Notes under the pieces: generated by a model
Told to the model about the DNA's origin: nothing
Seen by the model: the letters and a program-made list of their open reading frames with translations, nothing else
Databases searched by the model: none
Shown: piece by piece, positions 9,801 through 16,039 of the stretch
Layout: each line of letters begins with the position of its first letter
Position numbering within the stretch: position 1 is the first letter of the stretch
Assembly (NCBI RefSeq): GCF_003001955.1
Contig: NZ_PVNH01000012.1
Span: 62,001-126,000 of the forward strand
Direction: 5' to 3'
Length of the DNA stretch: 64,000 nt
From: Prauserella shujinwangii
Lineage (GTDB): Bacteria > Actinomycetota > Actinomycetes > Mycobacteriales > Pseudonocardiaceae
Position numbers and translations under genes: made by a program

Positions 9801-10041
9801 CCGCGCGGCGGGACGCCGTGAGCACGAGCAGGCTCTCCGGGTCGGCACCCTGCCGGACGCGGGTGGCGGCGGCCGTGCCCAGCAGGGTCGTCTTGCCCGA
9901 ACCCGGGCCGCCCAGCACCCGGACGAACCCGCGCGGACCGGCGAGGAGTGCCCGCGCGGCGTCGTCCCACCGGCGGGGCGGCGGTGGCTGCGCGGGTGAG
10001 CGCACCAGCCGCGCGTGGGTCTGTGGCCGTCGTCCGCTCAC
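6835..10041 (-). CDS. adnA: AdnA-type helicase-nuclease subunit with Fe-S nuclease domain
   Basis: The protein has 1068 residues, starting at the GTG at 10041. Walker A is GGPGSGKTT (~44-52). The Walker B position reads FVDDAQHL, so the usual DE is DD. The C-terminal RecB-like nuclease has VIVDVKTSK and QLAAYQLAT. A Cys in KCPLRWLL before the nuclease core and three in CDRCPGRGAC near the C-terminus match an AddB-type 4Fe-4S clasp. It should pair with AdnB as the end-resecting heterodimer. It is divergent from the alkyltransferase-like gene at 10100. Confidence 0.93.
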   Translation of the reverse strand: MSGRRPQTHARLVRSPAQPPPPRRWDDAARALLAGPRGFVRVLGGPGSGKTTLLGTAAATRVRQGADPESLLVLTASRRAADALRTDITRGLTADPEHAGRTVREPVVRTVHSYAFAVLRLQAGLRGEPAPRLLSGPEQDVVVRELLAGDLEAGAEYWPEHLRPALTVPGFAEELRDLLLRAAERGLGPEDLVKLGRQQQRPEWTAAGRFWRQYEEVTLLLGAGGSGLGNPGAPALDAAELVASALVELEGDPALLAREQGRVRHLFVDDAQHLDPLQFRLLRLLGSGADDFVLAGDPDQAVFSFRGADPRLLTDADPDGARTITLTRGHRMAAAVRAAVGTVAAGLPGAARHRAPGPTDGAADTEGTVRTRLLPTPAAEASWIADQLRRAHLVDGVPWSEMAVLVRSPARSFPVLQRALGAARVPIASATEEMALARQPGVRPLLTVLRLAADPDTLDADVAEMLLASPLGGADPLALRRLRRGLRRLEVAAGGERGSDELLVEVLREGDVLAGLGDAEAAPVRRVGRLLTTARDAIRRGAGVEDVLWEVWQASGLESRLLHQVTRGGSLAAQADRDLDAVVALFHAAGRYVDRLPKASVAGFVDYLGSQHIAGDSLAPVAARGEGVSLLTAHGAAGREWTVVAVAGAQEGSWPDLRLRGSLLGVERLVDLLSGVDDDVVSATAPILAEERRLFYVAASRARRALLVSAVQGEDEQPSRFVDELVGEVTGEPGPDVRQYTRERSLVLAELVGELRSVVCDAEADPGRRRLAARQLARLADAGVPGAHPDYWYGLAQPSTETPLYAPGDVVRVSPSTVDVLAKCPLRWLLERHGGSDPAQLAAVTGTLVHALAQAAATGADEEQLRAELDRAWARVDAGAPWFSRRERRRVEQMVRNFLTWLRTSRDELTQLAVELDMEAELPAEAEELRVKLRGRVDRLELDRQGRPVIVDVKTSKSAVSAGDAEKHPQLAAYQLATLLGAFAEHGREPGGARLVYVAKANQKTGATVRDQPALDDESGREWLALVRAAAASAAGPGYAAHENADCDRCPGRGACPLRPEGRQVTGP

Positions 10042-10099
10042 GTGCTGATGGAATCATGAGCGGGGGACAGAACCGGACAGCGGCACGGCGGGCGGGCGC

Positions 10100-10390
10100 A
10101 TGGACGAGGAACTGCACGAGCGGGTGCGGGAGATCATCGCGACGATCCCGGCGGGCAGGGTGGCCACCTACGGCGACGTGGCGGCCGCCGCGGGCGCGCC
10201 GACGCCCCGGCTGGTCGGGCGGATCCTCGCCGAGGACGGCCAGGACGTGCCGTGGCACCGGGTGCTGCGGGCGAACGGGACCCCGGCGCCACATCTGGTG
10301 CACCGCCAGCTCGAGCTGCTGCGGGGTGAGGGCGTGCTGGCCGACGGGCAGCGGGTCGACCTGCGGAGGTATCGGTGGCAGCCAGAATAG
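10100..10390 (+). CDS. Alkyltransferase-like (ATL) DNA repair protein
   Basis: This 96-residue protein is the O6-methylguanine-DNA methyltransferase C-terminal domain alone. The active-site motif is PWHRV (51-55), with Trp where true alkyltransferases have the acceptor Cys. Such ATL proteins bind O6-alkylguanine and recruit nucleotide excision repair instead of removing the alkyl group (family knowledge). GRVATYGDVA supplies the helix-turn-helix region. It is divergent from adnA by 58 bases, and its stop codon is fused to the IdeR-like box of the next gene. In M. tuberculosis the corresponding gene is Rv3204 (recalled). Confidence 0.93.
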   Translation: MDEELHERVREIIATIPAGRVATYGDVAAAAGAPTPRLVGRILAEDGQDVPWHRVLRANGTPAPHLVHRQLELLRGEGVLADGQRVDLRRYRWQPE

Positions 10391-10405
10391 GTTAGCCTAG
10401 CCTAA
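10387..10405 (+). promoter_or_regulatory. IdeR/DtxR-type iron box
   Basis: The 19-mer ATAGGTTAGCCTAGCCTAA matches the IdeR/DmdR iron box TTAGGTTAGSCTAACCTAA at 17 of 19 positions. It starts inside the last codons of the ATL gene and ends on the A of the ATG of the siderophore-interacting protein. Repression by Fe2+-IdeR is expected. With the box on the start codon, no ribosome site fits, so the mRNA may be leaderless or start inside the ATL gene. Confidence 0.85.
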
Positions 10406-11268
10406 TGACCACGCAGGCGACGCGTCCGCAGCTGACCTACCGCACCGTCCAGGTGACCTCGGCCCGGCGGATCGCGCCGCGACTGACCCGCGTGACGTTC
10501 ACCGGCACGGACCTGCGGGACTTCACCAGCGTGGCGCCCGACCAGTACGTCAAGGTGTTCTTCCCGCCCGAGGGTCACCGGCGGCCACGGCTGCCGCCAC
10601 CGGTGCACGGCGACGACACCGTCTCCTGGTACCGCACCTACCTGGCGATGCCGGACGGCGTGCGGCCGCCGATGCGCACCTACACCGTCCGCGCGCACCG
10701 GCCGGAGGCCCGCGAGCTGGACATCGACTTCGTGCTGCACGCCGACCCGGGACCCGCCTCCGCGTGGGCCGAGCGCGCCGAGCCGGGCGACGAGGTGGCC
10801 CTGCTCGGCCCGCACGGCCTCTACGCGGTGCCGGAGGGCACCTCGTGGCAGCTGCTGGTCGGCGACGAGTCGGCGATCCCGGCGATCGGCGCGCTGCTGG
10901 AGGCGCTGCCGGACGGCGCGGCCGCCCGTGTGTTCGTCGAGGTGGAGGGACCGGAGGACGAGCTGGACCTCGCCACGCGGGGCGAGGTGGACCTCCGGTG
11001 GGTGCACCGCTCCGGCGCGGCACACGGGCAGGCCGTGCTGGCCGCCGTCCGCGCCGCCGACCTGCCCGCCGGGCAGCCGTACGCGTGGCTGGCCGGCGAG
11101 TCGAGCCTGGTGCGGTTCACGCGCAGGCACCTGGTCCGTGAGCGCGGCGTCGACAAGCGGGCGATCACCTTCTGCGGCTACTGGCGCCGGGGCGCCAGCG
11201 AGGAGGACGCGGGCCGGGAGAACCTGCGCAAACTCGACGCGGGTGAACCCCTCGAGGAAGAGGAGTAG
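10405..11268 (+). CDS. Siderophore-interacting protein (ferric-siderophore reductase, ViuB type)
   Basis: This 287-residue protein has an N-terminal FAD-binding barrel with PPMRTYTVRAHR, the siderophore-interacting family's FAD motif (RxYT/S), followed by an NAD(P)H-binding SIP domain (VGDESAIPAIGALLE, WLAGESSLVR, FCGYWRRGASEED). Enzymes of this family reduce Fe3+ in imported ferric siderophores to release Fe2+ in the cytoplasm. An iron box covers the start codon, consistent with iron-starvation induction. No siderophore synthesis or uptake genes are adjacent, so it probably serves systems encoded elsewhere. Confidence 0.93.
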   Translation: MTTQATRPQLTYRTVQVTSARRIAPRLTRVTFTGTDLRDFTSVAPDQYVKVFFPPEGHRRPRLPPPVHGDDTVSWYRTYLAMPDGVRPPMRTYTVRAHRPEARELDIDFVLHADPGPASAWAERAEPGDEVALLGPHGLYAVPEGTSWQLLVGDESAIPAIGALLEALPDGAAARVFVEVEGPEDELDLATRGEVDLRWVHRSGAAHGQAVLAAVRAADLPAGQPYAWLAGESSLVRFTRRHLVRERGVDKRAITFCGYWRRGASEEDAGRENLRKLDAGEPLEEEE

Positions 11269-11299
11269 CCCTTCGCCGCAACCGGGGAAACCGGGGTAG

Positions 11300-11315
11300 C
11301 ACTAGTGCCATAGTG
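11300..11315 (+). promoter_or_regulatory. Inverted repeat before the antitoxin gene, candidate autoregulatory operator
   Basis: CACTA-GTGCCA-TAGTG is an inverted repeat whose left part is also the 10-base palindrome GCACTAGTGC (11299-11308). It ends six bases before the antitoxin ATG. Phd/VapB antitoxins usually repress their own promoters by binding such short palindromes. Binding here is inferred. Confidence 0.45.
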
Positions 11316-11320
11316 GTGTC

Positions 11321-11569
11321 ATGACGACAGTGGGCCTGCGCGAGCTGCGCCAGTACGCCTCCGACCTGGTCCGGCAGGTCGAGGCGGGCGAGGAGGTCAC
11401 GATCACCGTGGCCGGCAGGCCGAGCGCCCGGCTGGTCCCGGTGGCGCCGCGGCGCTGGCGAGCGTTCTCCGACATCGCGGACGTGTTCGGCAGCGAACCG
11501 GACGAGGACTGGGAACGGGATCGCGACCTGATCGACCAGACTGTGCGGGATCCGTGGCCCGAGCGATGA
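11321..11569 (+). CDS. Phd/YefM-family antitoxin
   Basis: This 82-residue protein has the classic antitoxin start TTVGLRELRQYASDLVRQVEAGEEVTIT in shortened form: GLRELRQYAS, then EAGEEVTITVAGRPSARLVP. The N-terminal half dimerises and binds DNA. The acidic C-terminal tail (EPDEDWERDRDLID) is the part expected to wrap around the toxin. Its stop overlaps the toxin start (ATGA). It should neutralise the PIN-domain partner and repress the operon. Confidence 0.9.
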   Translation: MTTVGLRELRQYASDLVRQVEAGEEVTITVAGRPSARLVPVAPRRWRAFSDIADVFGSEPDEDWERDRDLIDQTVRDPWPER

Positions 11570-11964
11570 AGGGCGTTCTCCACACGAGCGTCGTCATCGC
11601 GCCCAGTGTGTCACCGTTGCCCGGCGAGCTGGCCATCAGCGCCGCGACCTTCGCCGAGCTCCACTTCGGCGTGCTCGTGGCCAGGGACGACCGGACCAGG
11701 GCTGCCCGGCTGCGGCGGCTCACCGCGCTCGAACGGCGCTTCGATCCGTTGCCCGTGGACGATGCCGTCGCCGCGAGCTACGGCCAGCTCACCGCCGCGG
11801 TGGCCAGGACGGGTCGCCAACCCCGGGCCCGCACGATGGACCTGCTGATCGCGGCGACCGCCCATGCACACGACGCCCGCCTCTACACCCGCAATGCCCG
11901 CGACCTGGTGGGCATCGAGGACCTGGTCGAGGTGGTACCGGTCGTGAGTGAGAAACGTGGTTAG
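11566..11964 (+). CDS. VapC-like PIN-domain toxin with first catalytic Asp replaced by His
   Basis: This 132-residue PIN-domain protein normally would be an Mg2+-dependent ribonuclease. Visible active-site residues are Glu31 (SAATFAELHFG), Asp92 (RTMDLLIAATA) and TRNARD near 108-113. The first position, normally Asp in LDTSV, is His6 (GVLHTSVVIA). The codon CAC at 11581-11583 is one base from GAC. Loss of this metal ligand normally abolishes activity, so the toxin may be inert or changed. The last codons and stop lie inside the palindrome at 11943-11984. A start at 11554 is possible, but the ATGA overlap favours 11566. Confidence 0.87.
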   Translation: MKGVLHTSVVIAPSVSPLPGELAISAATFAELHFGVLVARDDRTRAARLRRLTALERRFDPLPVDDAVAASYGQLTAAVARTGRQPRARTMDLLIAATAHAHDARLYTRNARDLVGIEDLVEVVPVVSEKRG

Positions 11965-11984
11965 AACAACGTTTCTCACTCACG
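11943..11984. terminator. Palindromic terminator, family A copy 1
   Basis: CGTGAGTGAGAAACGT (11943-11958) pairs perfectly with 11969-11984 around a 10-base loop. The stop codons of the toxin (+) and of the HemD-like gene (-) both lie within the element, so it can serve both convergent genes. Related copies occur at 21522-21571 and 55344-55391. Confidence 0.8.
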
Positions 11985-12794
11985 AGCCGCGGGGGGCAGC
12001 TCGGCGACCAGGAGCTTCACCAGGGCACCCAGGCGCTGCCGTTCCGGCTGCCGGGTCGGCACCCCCAGGTCGGTGAGCGGCGCCGCCGTCACCGGGCCGA
12101 CGCACGCGCACAGCACCCGCTCCCGCAGGGCCGCCAGCAGCGCGTCGAGCCGCCCGCCGTCCCGCGCCAGCGTCAGCAGGTTCGCCGTGGCCGGGGCACT
12201 CGTGAAGGCCAGCGCCCGCACCTGGCCCGCGAGGACACCGTCCAGCAGCCGGTAGGCGGGGGTGAGGTCGGCGGGCCACTGCCAGCGATAGGGCTGCACC
12301 TCCACCACCGACGCGCCGGCCTCGCGCAGCGCACCGGTGTACTCGGGCAGCGGCGCCCCGTGCAGTTGCACGGCGACCCGCCTGCCCCGCACGCCCTCCG
12401 CGAGCAGCCGCTCGAACAGCTCGCGGTTGGTCTCGCCCGGCGCCGACCACGCCTCGGTGAGCCCCTGGCCGCGCACGGCGCCCTTCGCCTTGGGTCCCCG
12501 CACGAACAGCCGCGCCCGGCCCAGCGTGGCGAGCAACTCGTCGGCCAGGCCCCACTCCTCGGCGGCGGAAACCCAGCCCCGGAAGCCCTGGCCGGTGGTG
12601 ACCGCCACGAGGTCGGCCGCACCGGCCACGACGTCCTCGGTGGCCGCCCGCAGCCGCTCGTCGCCCGGCAGCGGCACGATGTGGATCGTCGGCGCGTGCC
12701 ACACCGTGGCGCCGTGCCGTTCCAGCGCGCCGATGAACTCCTCCGCGCGCCGCTCCGCCGTGACCCCGATGGTCACCCCGCTCAGCTCACCCAT
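11976..12794 (-). CDS. Uroporphyrinogen-III synthase-like protein (stand-alone HemD paralogue)
   Basis: This 272-residue protein has the two-domain HemD fold (GVTIGVTAERRAEEF; VAVTTGQGFRGWV; FTSAPATANLLTLA; CVGPVTAAPL). HemD cyclises and isomerises hydroxymethylbilane to uroporphyrinogen III, the precursor of heme, siroheme and cobamides. It shares blocks such as GPKAKGAVR and VAVQLHG with the second copy at 16036-17151 but lacks that copy's C-terminal winged helix. The ATG at 12794 overlaps the WYL regulator gene by eight bases, so the two are co-transcribed. Whether it is the housekeeping enzyme or a specialised copy cannot be decided here. Confidence 0.82.
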   Translation of the reverse strand: MGELSGVTIGVTAERRAEEFIGALERHGATVWHAPTIHIVPLPGDERLRAATEDVVAGAADLVAVTTGQGFRGWVSAAEEWGLADELLATLGRARLFVRGPKAKGAVRGQGLTEAWSAPGETNRELFERLLAEGVRGRRVAVQLHGAPLPEYTGALREAGASVVEVQPYRWQWPADLTPAYRLLDGVLAGQVRALAFTSAPATANLLTLARDGGRLDALLAALRERVLCACVGPVTAAPLTDLGVPTRQPERQRLGALVKLLVAELPPAARE

Positions 12795-13752
12795 ACAGCG
12801 CGCCCATCCGGGCCACCGCCCCGGCGACCCGCTCCCGCAGGTCGGCGGGCTCCAGCACCTCGAGCTCCGGCCCGAAGGGCAGCAGCTGGCCGAGCGCGGG
12901 CGCGCCCTGTTCCACCGGCAGCTCCACCAGCGACCACCCGTCCTCGTCCGGTTCCGTCCCACTGTCCCGCAGCGCTCGTGCGCCGACGGCCCCCAGGAAG
13001 AACGGTACGAGGTCCCGGCCGAGCGGCGACAGCCGCACCAGCGCGGTCCGCGGGTACATCCGCCGCTCGAAGCCCGCCGACCAGTCCCGCCAGTAGGCGG
13101 CGAGGTCGAAGCCGTCCGGCCGGGCGAAGGTCTCCCCTTCCTCCAGCGCGTCGATGCGGGACACCCGGTAGGTGCGCTCGCCGCCGTCGCACCGCGCCAC
13201 GAGGTACCAGCTGCCCGCCTTGAGCACGAGCCCGAGCGGTTCCAGTTCCCGCTCGACCGCGCTGTGGTCCCAGCGCCGGTACCGCACGCGCAGCCGCCGC
13301 TGCTCCCACACCGCCCGCGCCACCGGGGCCAGCTGGTCGAGGCTCTCGACGCCCCGGTGCCAGCCGGGCACGTCCAGGAAGAACCGCTGCGCGACCCGCC
13401 CGGCGCGGTCGCGCAGCTCGTCGGGCAGCGCGGCGTGCAGCTTGAGCTGGGCGGCCGCGAGCACCGTGCCCAGGCCCAGCTCGGCCGCGGCCACCGGCAG
13501 CCCGGCGAGCGAGAGCGACTGGGCCTCCTCCTCGGTGAGCCCGGTCAGCCGCGTGCGATACCCGGCGACCAGCTGGTAGCCGCCCGCCCGGCCGCGGTCG
13601 CCGTACACGGGCACGCCCGCGGCCGACAGCGCCTCGATGTCCCGGTACACCGTGCGCACCGACACCTCGAGCTCCCCGGCCAGCTCCTCGGCCGTCATCC
13701 GCCCCCGGTTCTGCAACAGCAGCAGCACCGACAGCAGCCTGCTCGCCCGCAT
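12787..13752 (-). CDS. YafY-type HTH-WYL transcriptional regulator
   Basis: This 321-residue protein has an N-terminal HTH_11 domain (SRLLSVLLLLQNRGRMTAEE, VSVRTVYRDIEALSAAGVPV), a central WYL domain (RVRYRRWD, EPLGLVLKAGSWYLVARC, RTYRVSRIDAL) and the C-terminal WCX extension. WYL domains sense nucleic acids or small ligands. It is divergent from a DUF3224 gene, and the shared 63-base gap holds a perfect ACCTGACA/TGTCAGGT inverted repeat, its likely operator. Downstream it overlaps the HemD-like gene. Confidence 0.93.
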   Translation of the reverse strand: MRASRLLSVLLLLQNRGRMTAEELAGELEVSVRTVYRDIEALSAAGVPVYGDRGRAGGYQLVAGYRTRLTGLTEEEAQSLSLAGLPVAAAELGLGTVLAAAQLKLHAALPDELRDRAGRVAQRFFLDVPGWHRGVESLDQLAPVARAVWEQRRLRVRYRRWDHSAVERELEPLGLVLKAGSWYLVARCDGGERTYRVSRIDALEEGETFARPDGFDLAAYWRDWSAGFERRMYPRTALVRLSPLGRDLVPFFLGAVGARALRDSGTEPDEDGWSLVELPVEQGAPALGQLLPFGPELEVLEPADLRERVAGAVARMGALYG

Positions 13753-13773
13753 GCTCCCGATTCTGCCCGGAAA

Positions 13774-13794
13774 ACCTGACAGAAGGTGTCAGGT
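13774..13794. promoter_or_regulatory. Operator-like inverted repeat in WYL/DUF3224 divergent promoter
   Basis: ACCTGACA (13774-13781), a five-base spacer and TGTCAGGT (13787-13794) form a perfect 8+8 inverted repeat centred in the intergenic gap. Its position, 22 bases from both start codons, suits a site for the WYL protein controlling both itself and the DUF3224 gene. The binding is inferred. Confidence 0.65.
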
Positions 13795-13815
13795 GGATCC
13801 GGCAGAGTGCGGCTC

Positions 13816-14214
13816 ATGAGCGAGAACACCTGCACGATGCGCACCTGGGAGGAACACGTCGTGGCCGGTCCCGAGGACGGCCCCCGGTTCGCCCACGCCC
13901 ACACCACGTTCGGCTACACCGGTGTCATCGAGGGCACCTCCACCTGCGACTACCTGCTGTACTACGCGGAGCCCGGCTACGAAGGGGCCGGGCAGACGGC
14001 ACCCGGCTTCGAGCGGATCGAGGGCAGTGTGGACGGCAGGCGGGGCAGCTTCCTCGTCCGGCACGACGTCGCCTACGACGCGAGCGGCATCCGCGACACC
14101 TGGTCGGTGGTTCCCGGCTCCGGAACGGGTGAGCTGACGGGCCTGACCGGGACCGGTTCCATGGCCGGGAACGCCGAGTCGATGCCGTACACGTTCGACT
14201 ACCGGCTCGGCTGA
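13816..14214 (+). CDS. DUF3224 domain protein
   Basis: This 132-residue soluble protein fits DUF3224, a small barrel related to the allene-oxide-cyclase-like fold. Typical segments are MRTWEEHVV, FAHAHTTFGYTGVIEGTSTC, GFERIEGSVDGRRGSFLVRH and SGTGELTGLTGTGSM. The biochemical function is unknown. DUF3224 genes next to a YafY-type regulator are common in actinomycetes. The ATG at 13816 was chosen because the longer frame from 13786 would run through the operator. Confidence 0.88.
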   Translation: MSENTCTMRTWEEHVVAGPEDGPRFAHAHTTFGYTGVIEGTSTCDYLLYYAEPGYEGAGQTAPGFERIEGSVDGRRGSFLVRHDVAYDASGIRDTWSVVPGSGTGELTGLTGTGSMAGNAESMPYTFDYRLG

Positions 14215-14235
14215 TCGGCGGGAGGGGAGGGCACG

Positions 14236-15360
14236 ATGCCCGACGTGCAGCGCGCACAGGTGCTGGCCTACCGGATCGCCGCGCACGGGCTGCACCGCGC
14301 GGGGACCGACCCGGCCGCGCTGGCGGTCCTCGACCTGGGCGTGCAGGACGTGGGCGGCCGGGCCACGGCGTCCCTCGCCGTGGCGGCCCGGACCGGTTCC
14401 GCCGCGCTGTCGCTGGAGGACGACGAGCGGTTCACGCTCGCCTGGACCCATCGCGGCGCGCCGCACTACCACCGGGCGAGCGAGTTCCCCGGGTTGCTCC
14501 CGGCCCTGTTCCCGGTGGACGACGCGGACGCGCTCGCGCGCCTGGGGTGGCGGCCCGCGGAGGCCGAGGCCGCCGGGATGCCCGCGCGGGAGATCCTGCT
14601 GACCGCCGCGCGGTCCCTGCGGAAGGCGGTCGGGCACGCGATGACGAAGGGCGCGGCGAGCGCCGCGGTCACCAGGCTGGTGCCGGACGCGCTGAGCCGC
14701 TGGTGCCGCGGCTGCCAGGCCACCCATATCCACGAGCAGCTCATGCGGCTGGCCGCCCCGCTGGCCGGGCTGGCGCTGGTGCCGGGGGCCAGCCCGGCCA
14801 CGCTGGTCCCGGTCCCGGGCAGGCCCCGGATCCCGGCGGAGGCGGATGTGCCCGGCGCGACCGGGACCGTGCAGTGCTACCTGCGCCTGCACGGCCCGGC
14901 CACCGCGGGCGAGGCCGCCGGGTTCGTCGGCTCCACCCGCGCGATCGTCGCCGGGCAGCTGTGGCCCGGTGACCTCGCCGAGGTCCGCGTCGAGGGCCGT
15001 ACGGCCCACCTGCCCGCGGACCGGCTCGCCGAGCTGGAACACCCACCCGAACCGGACCTCGTGCGGCTGCTCCCGCCGGGTGACCCGTACCTGCAGGCGC
15101 GGGACCGGGCGCTGCTCGTACCGGAGAAGGCCCGGCAGCAGGAGCTGTGGCGGGTGCTCGGCAACCCGGGTGCGCTGCTCGCCGACGGCGAGATCGCGGG
15201 CACGTGGCGGGCGAAGGCGTCCGGCAGGCGGCTGGAGATCACCGTGGACCCGTTCCGGCCGCTGCCGCGCTCCGTCCGGGCGCGGGTGGAGGCCGAGGCC
15301 GAGCTGGTGGCCGCCGTCCGGGGCCAGGACAAGGTCGCGGTGCGCTGGCCCGGCTCGTGA
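14236..15360 (+). CDS. Winged-helix DNA-binding (HTH_42/AlkZ-like) protein
   Basis: This 374-residue protein resembles the HTH_42 family, which contains the DNA glycosylases AlkZ and YcaQ. Supporting segments are the C-terminal LLPPGDPYLQARDR, the strand ALLADGEIAGTWRAK and a final VDPFRPLP. AlkZ uses a QxQ (or QxD) catalytic motif near the N-terminus. The corresponding region here reads LGVQDVGG, so only one Gln is visible and glycosylase activity is uncertain. It has a good ribosome site (GGGAGGGGAGGG) and follows the DUF3224 gene by 21 bases. Confidence 0.78.
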   Translation: MPDVQRAQVLAYRIAAHGLHRAGTDPAALAVLDLGVQDVGGRATASLAVAARTGSAALSLEDDERFTLAWTHRGAPHYHRASEFPGLLPALFPVDDADALARLGWRPAEAEAAGMPAREILLTAARSLRKAVGHAMTKGAASAAVTRLVPDALSRWCRGCQATHIHEQLMRLAAPLAGLALVPGASPATLVPVPGRPRIPAEADVPGATGTVQCYLRLHGPATAGEAAGFVGSTRAIVAGQLWPGDLAEVRVEGRTAHLPADRLAELEHPPEPDLVRLLPPGDPYLQARDRALLVPEKARQQELWRVLGNPGALLADGEIAGTWRAKASGRRLEITVDPFRPLPRSVRARVEAEAELVAAVRGQDKVAVRWPGS

Positions 15361-15367
15361 GGAAACG

Positions 15368-16039
15368 TCAGGCGCGCACGAGGGCGCGGGCCTCGGCGTA
15401 GCGGCGCAGCACCAGGTCCACCACCGCCTGGTGGGCGCCGATCGGCTCGGCCAGCACGTCCGGCGCGGCTTCGGCGAGCCGCCGCTGGAACAGGCCCGGC
15501 GCCAGCAGCCACGACGCCACCGCGACCCGCGCGCCGCCCGCCCGGACGGCGGCGACCGCATCGGTGATCCGCGGCTCCGCGGTGGCCGCGTACCCGACGC
15601 GCACGGGCGCGCCCAGGCGCCCCGCGAGCGACCGCGCGGCGGTGCCGACGTCGGCGAGCGCCCTCGGGTCGCGGGAACCCGCCGCCGCGAGCACGACCGC
15701 GTCACCGGGAGTGTGTCCCGCCTGGCTGAGCCGGTCGGCCGCGGCCGCCACCAGCTCCGGAGCGGGGCCGAACGGCTTCGCGAGCACGGCGTCGCCGTTG
15801 CGGCTGGCGGCGATCTGCGCGGGCACGTCGGTCCGCACGTGGTACCCGGCGGCGAGGAACGCGGGCACCACCACCGCGGGCCCGCGCACCCGGTCGAGCA
15901 CGGTCGTCACGTCGGGAGCCCGCACGTCGGCGTAGGCGACCGCCACCGGGACGCCGCGCGCCCGCACCCGCCGCGCCAGCAGTGCGATGGCGCGCGGTCC
16001 CTCGGGGTCGCGCGTGCCGTGGGCGACCAGGACGATCAC
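15368..16039 (-). CDS. Sirohydrochlorin chelatase (CbiX/SirB family)
   Basis: This 223-residue protein is built of two CbiX half-domains: IVLVAHGTRDPEGPRA supplies the catalytic His, and a second repeat contains LAAAGSRDPRAL. It inserts Fe2+ (or Co2+) into sirohydrochlorin. Here the product should be siroheme for NirB. The GTG start at 16039 overlaps the stop of the HemD fusion gene (GTGA). It is the last gene of the nirBD-hemD-cbiX unit, so cofactor synthesis is coupled to the apoenzyme genes. Confidence 0.92.
   Translation of the reverse strand: MIVLVAHGTRDPEGPRAIALLARRVRARGVPVAVAYADVRAPDVTTVLDRVRGPAVVVPAFLAAGYHVRTDVPAQIAASRNGDAVLAKPFGPAPELVAAAADRLSQAGHTPGDAVVLAAAGSRDPRALADVGTAARSLAGRLGAPVRVGYAATAEPRITDAVAAVRAGGARVAVASWLLAPGLFQRRLAEAAPDVLAEPIGAHQAVVDLVLRRYAEARALVRA

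Noticed and set aside
6916-9999. Open frame of 1027 codons on the plus strand, antisense to adnA
   Set aside because: It is a GC-rich third-position shadow: low-complexity Arg/Gly/Pro/His composition, no ribosome site, no domain, and the minus strand carries a complete helicase-nuclease.
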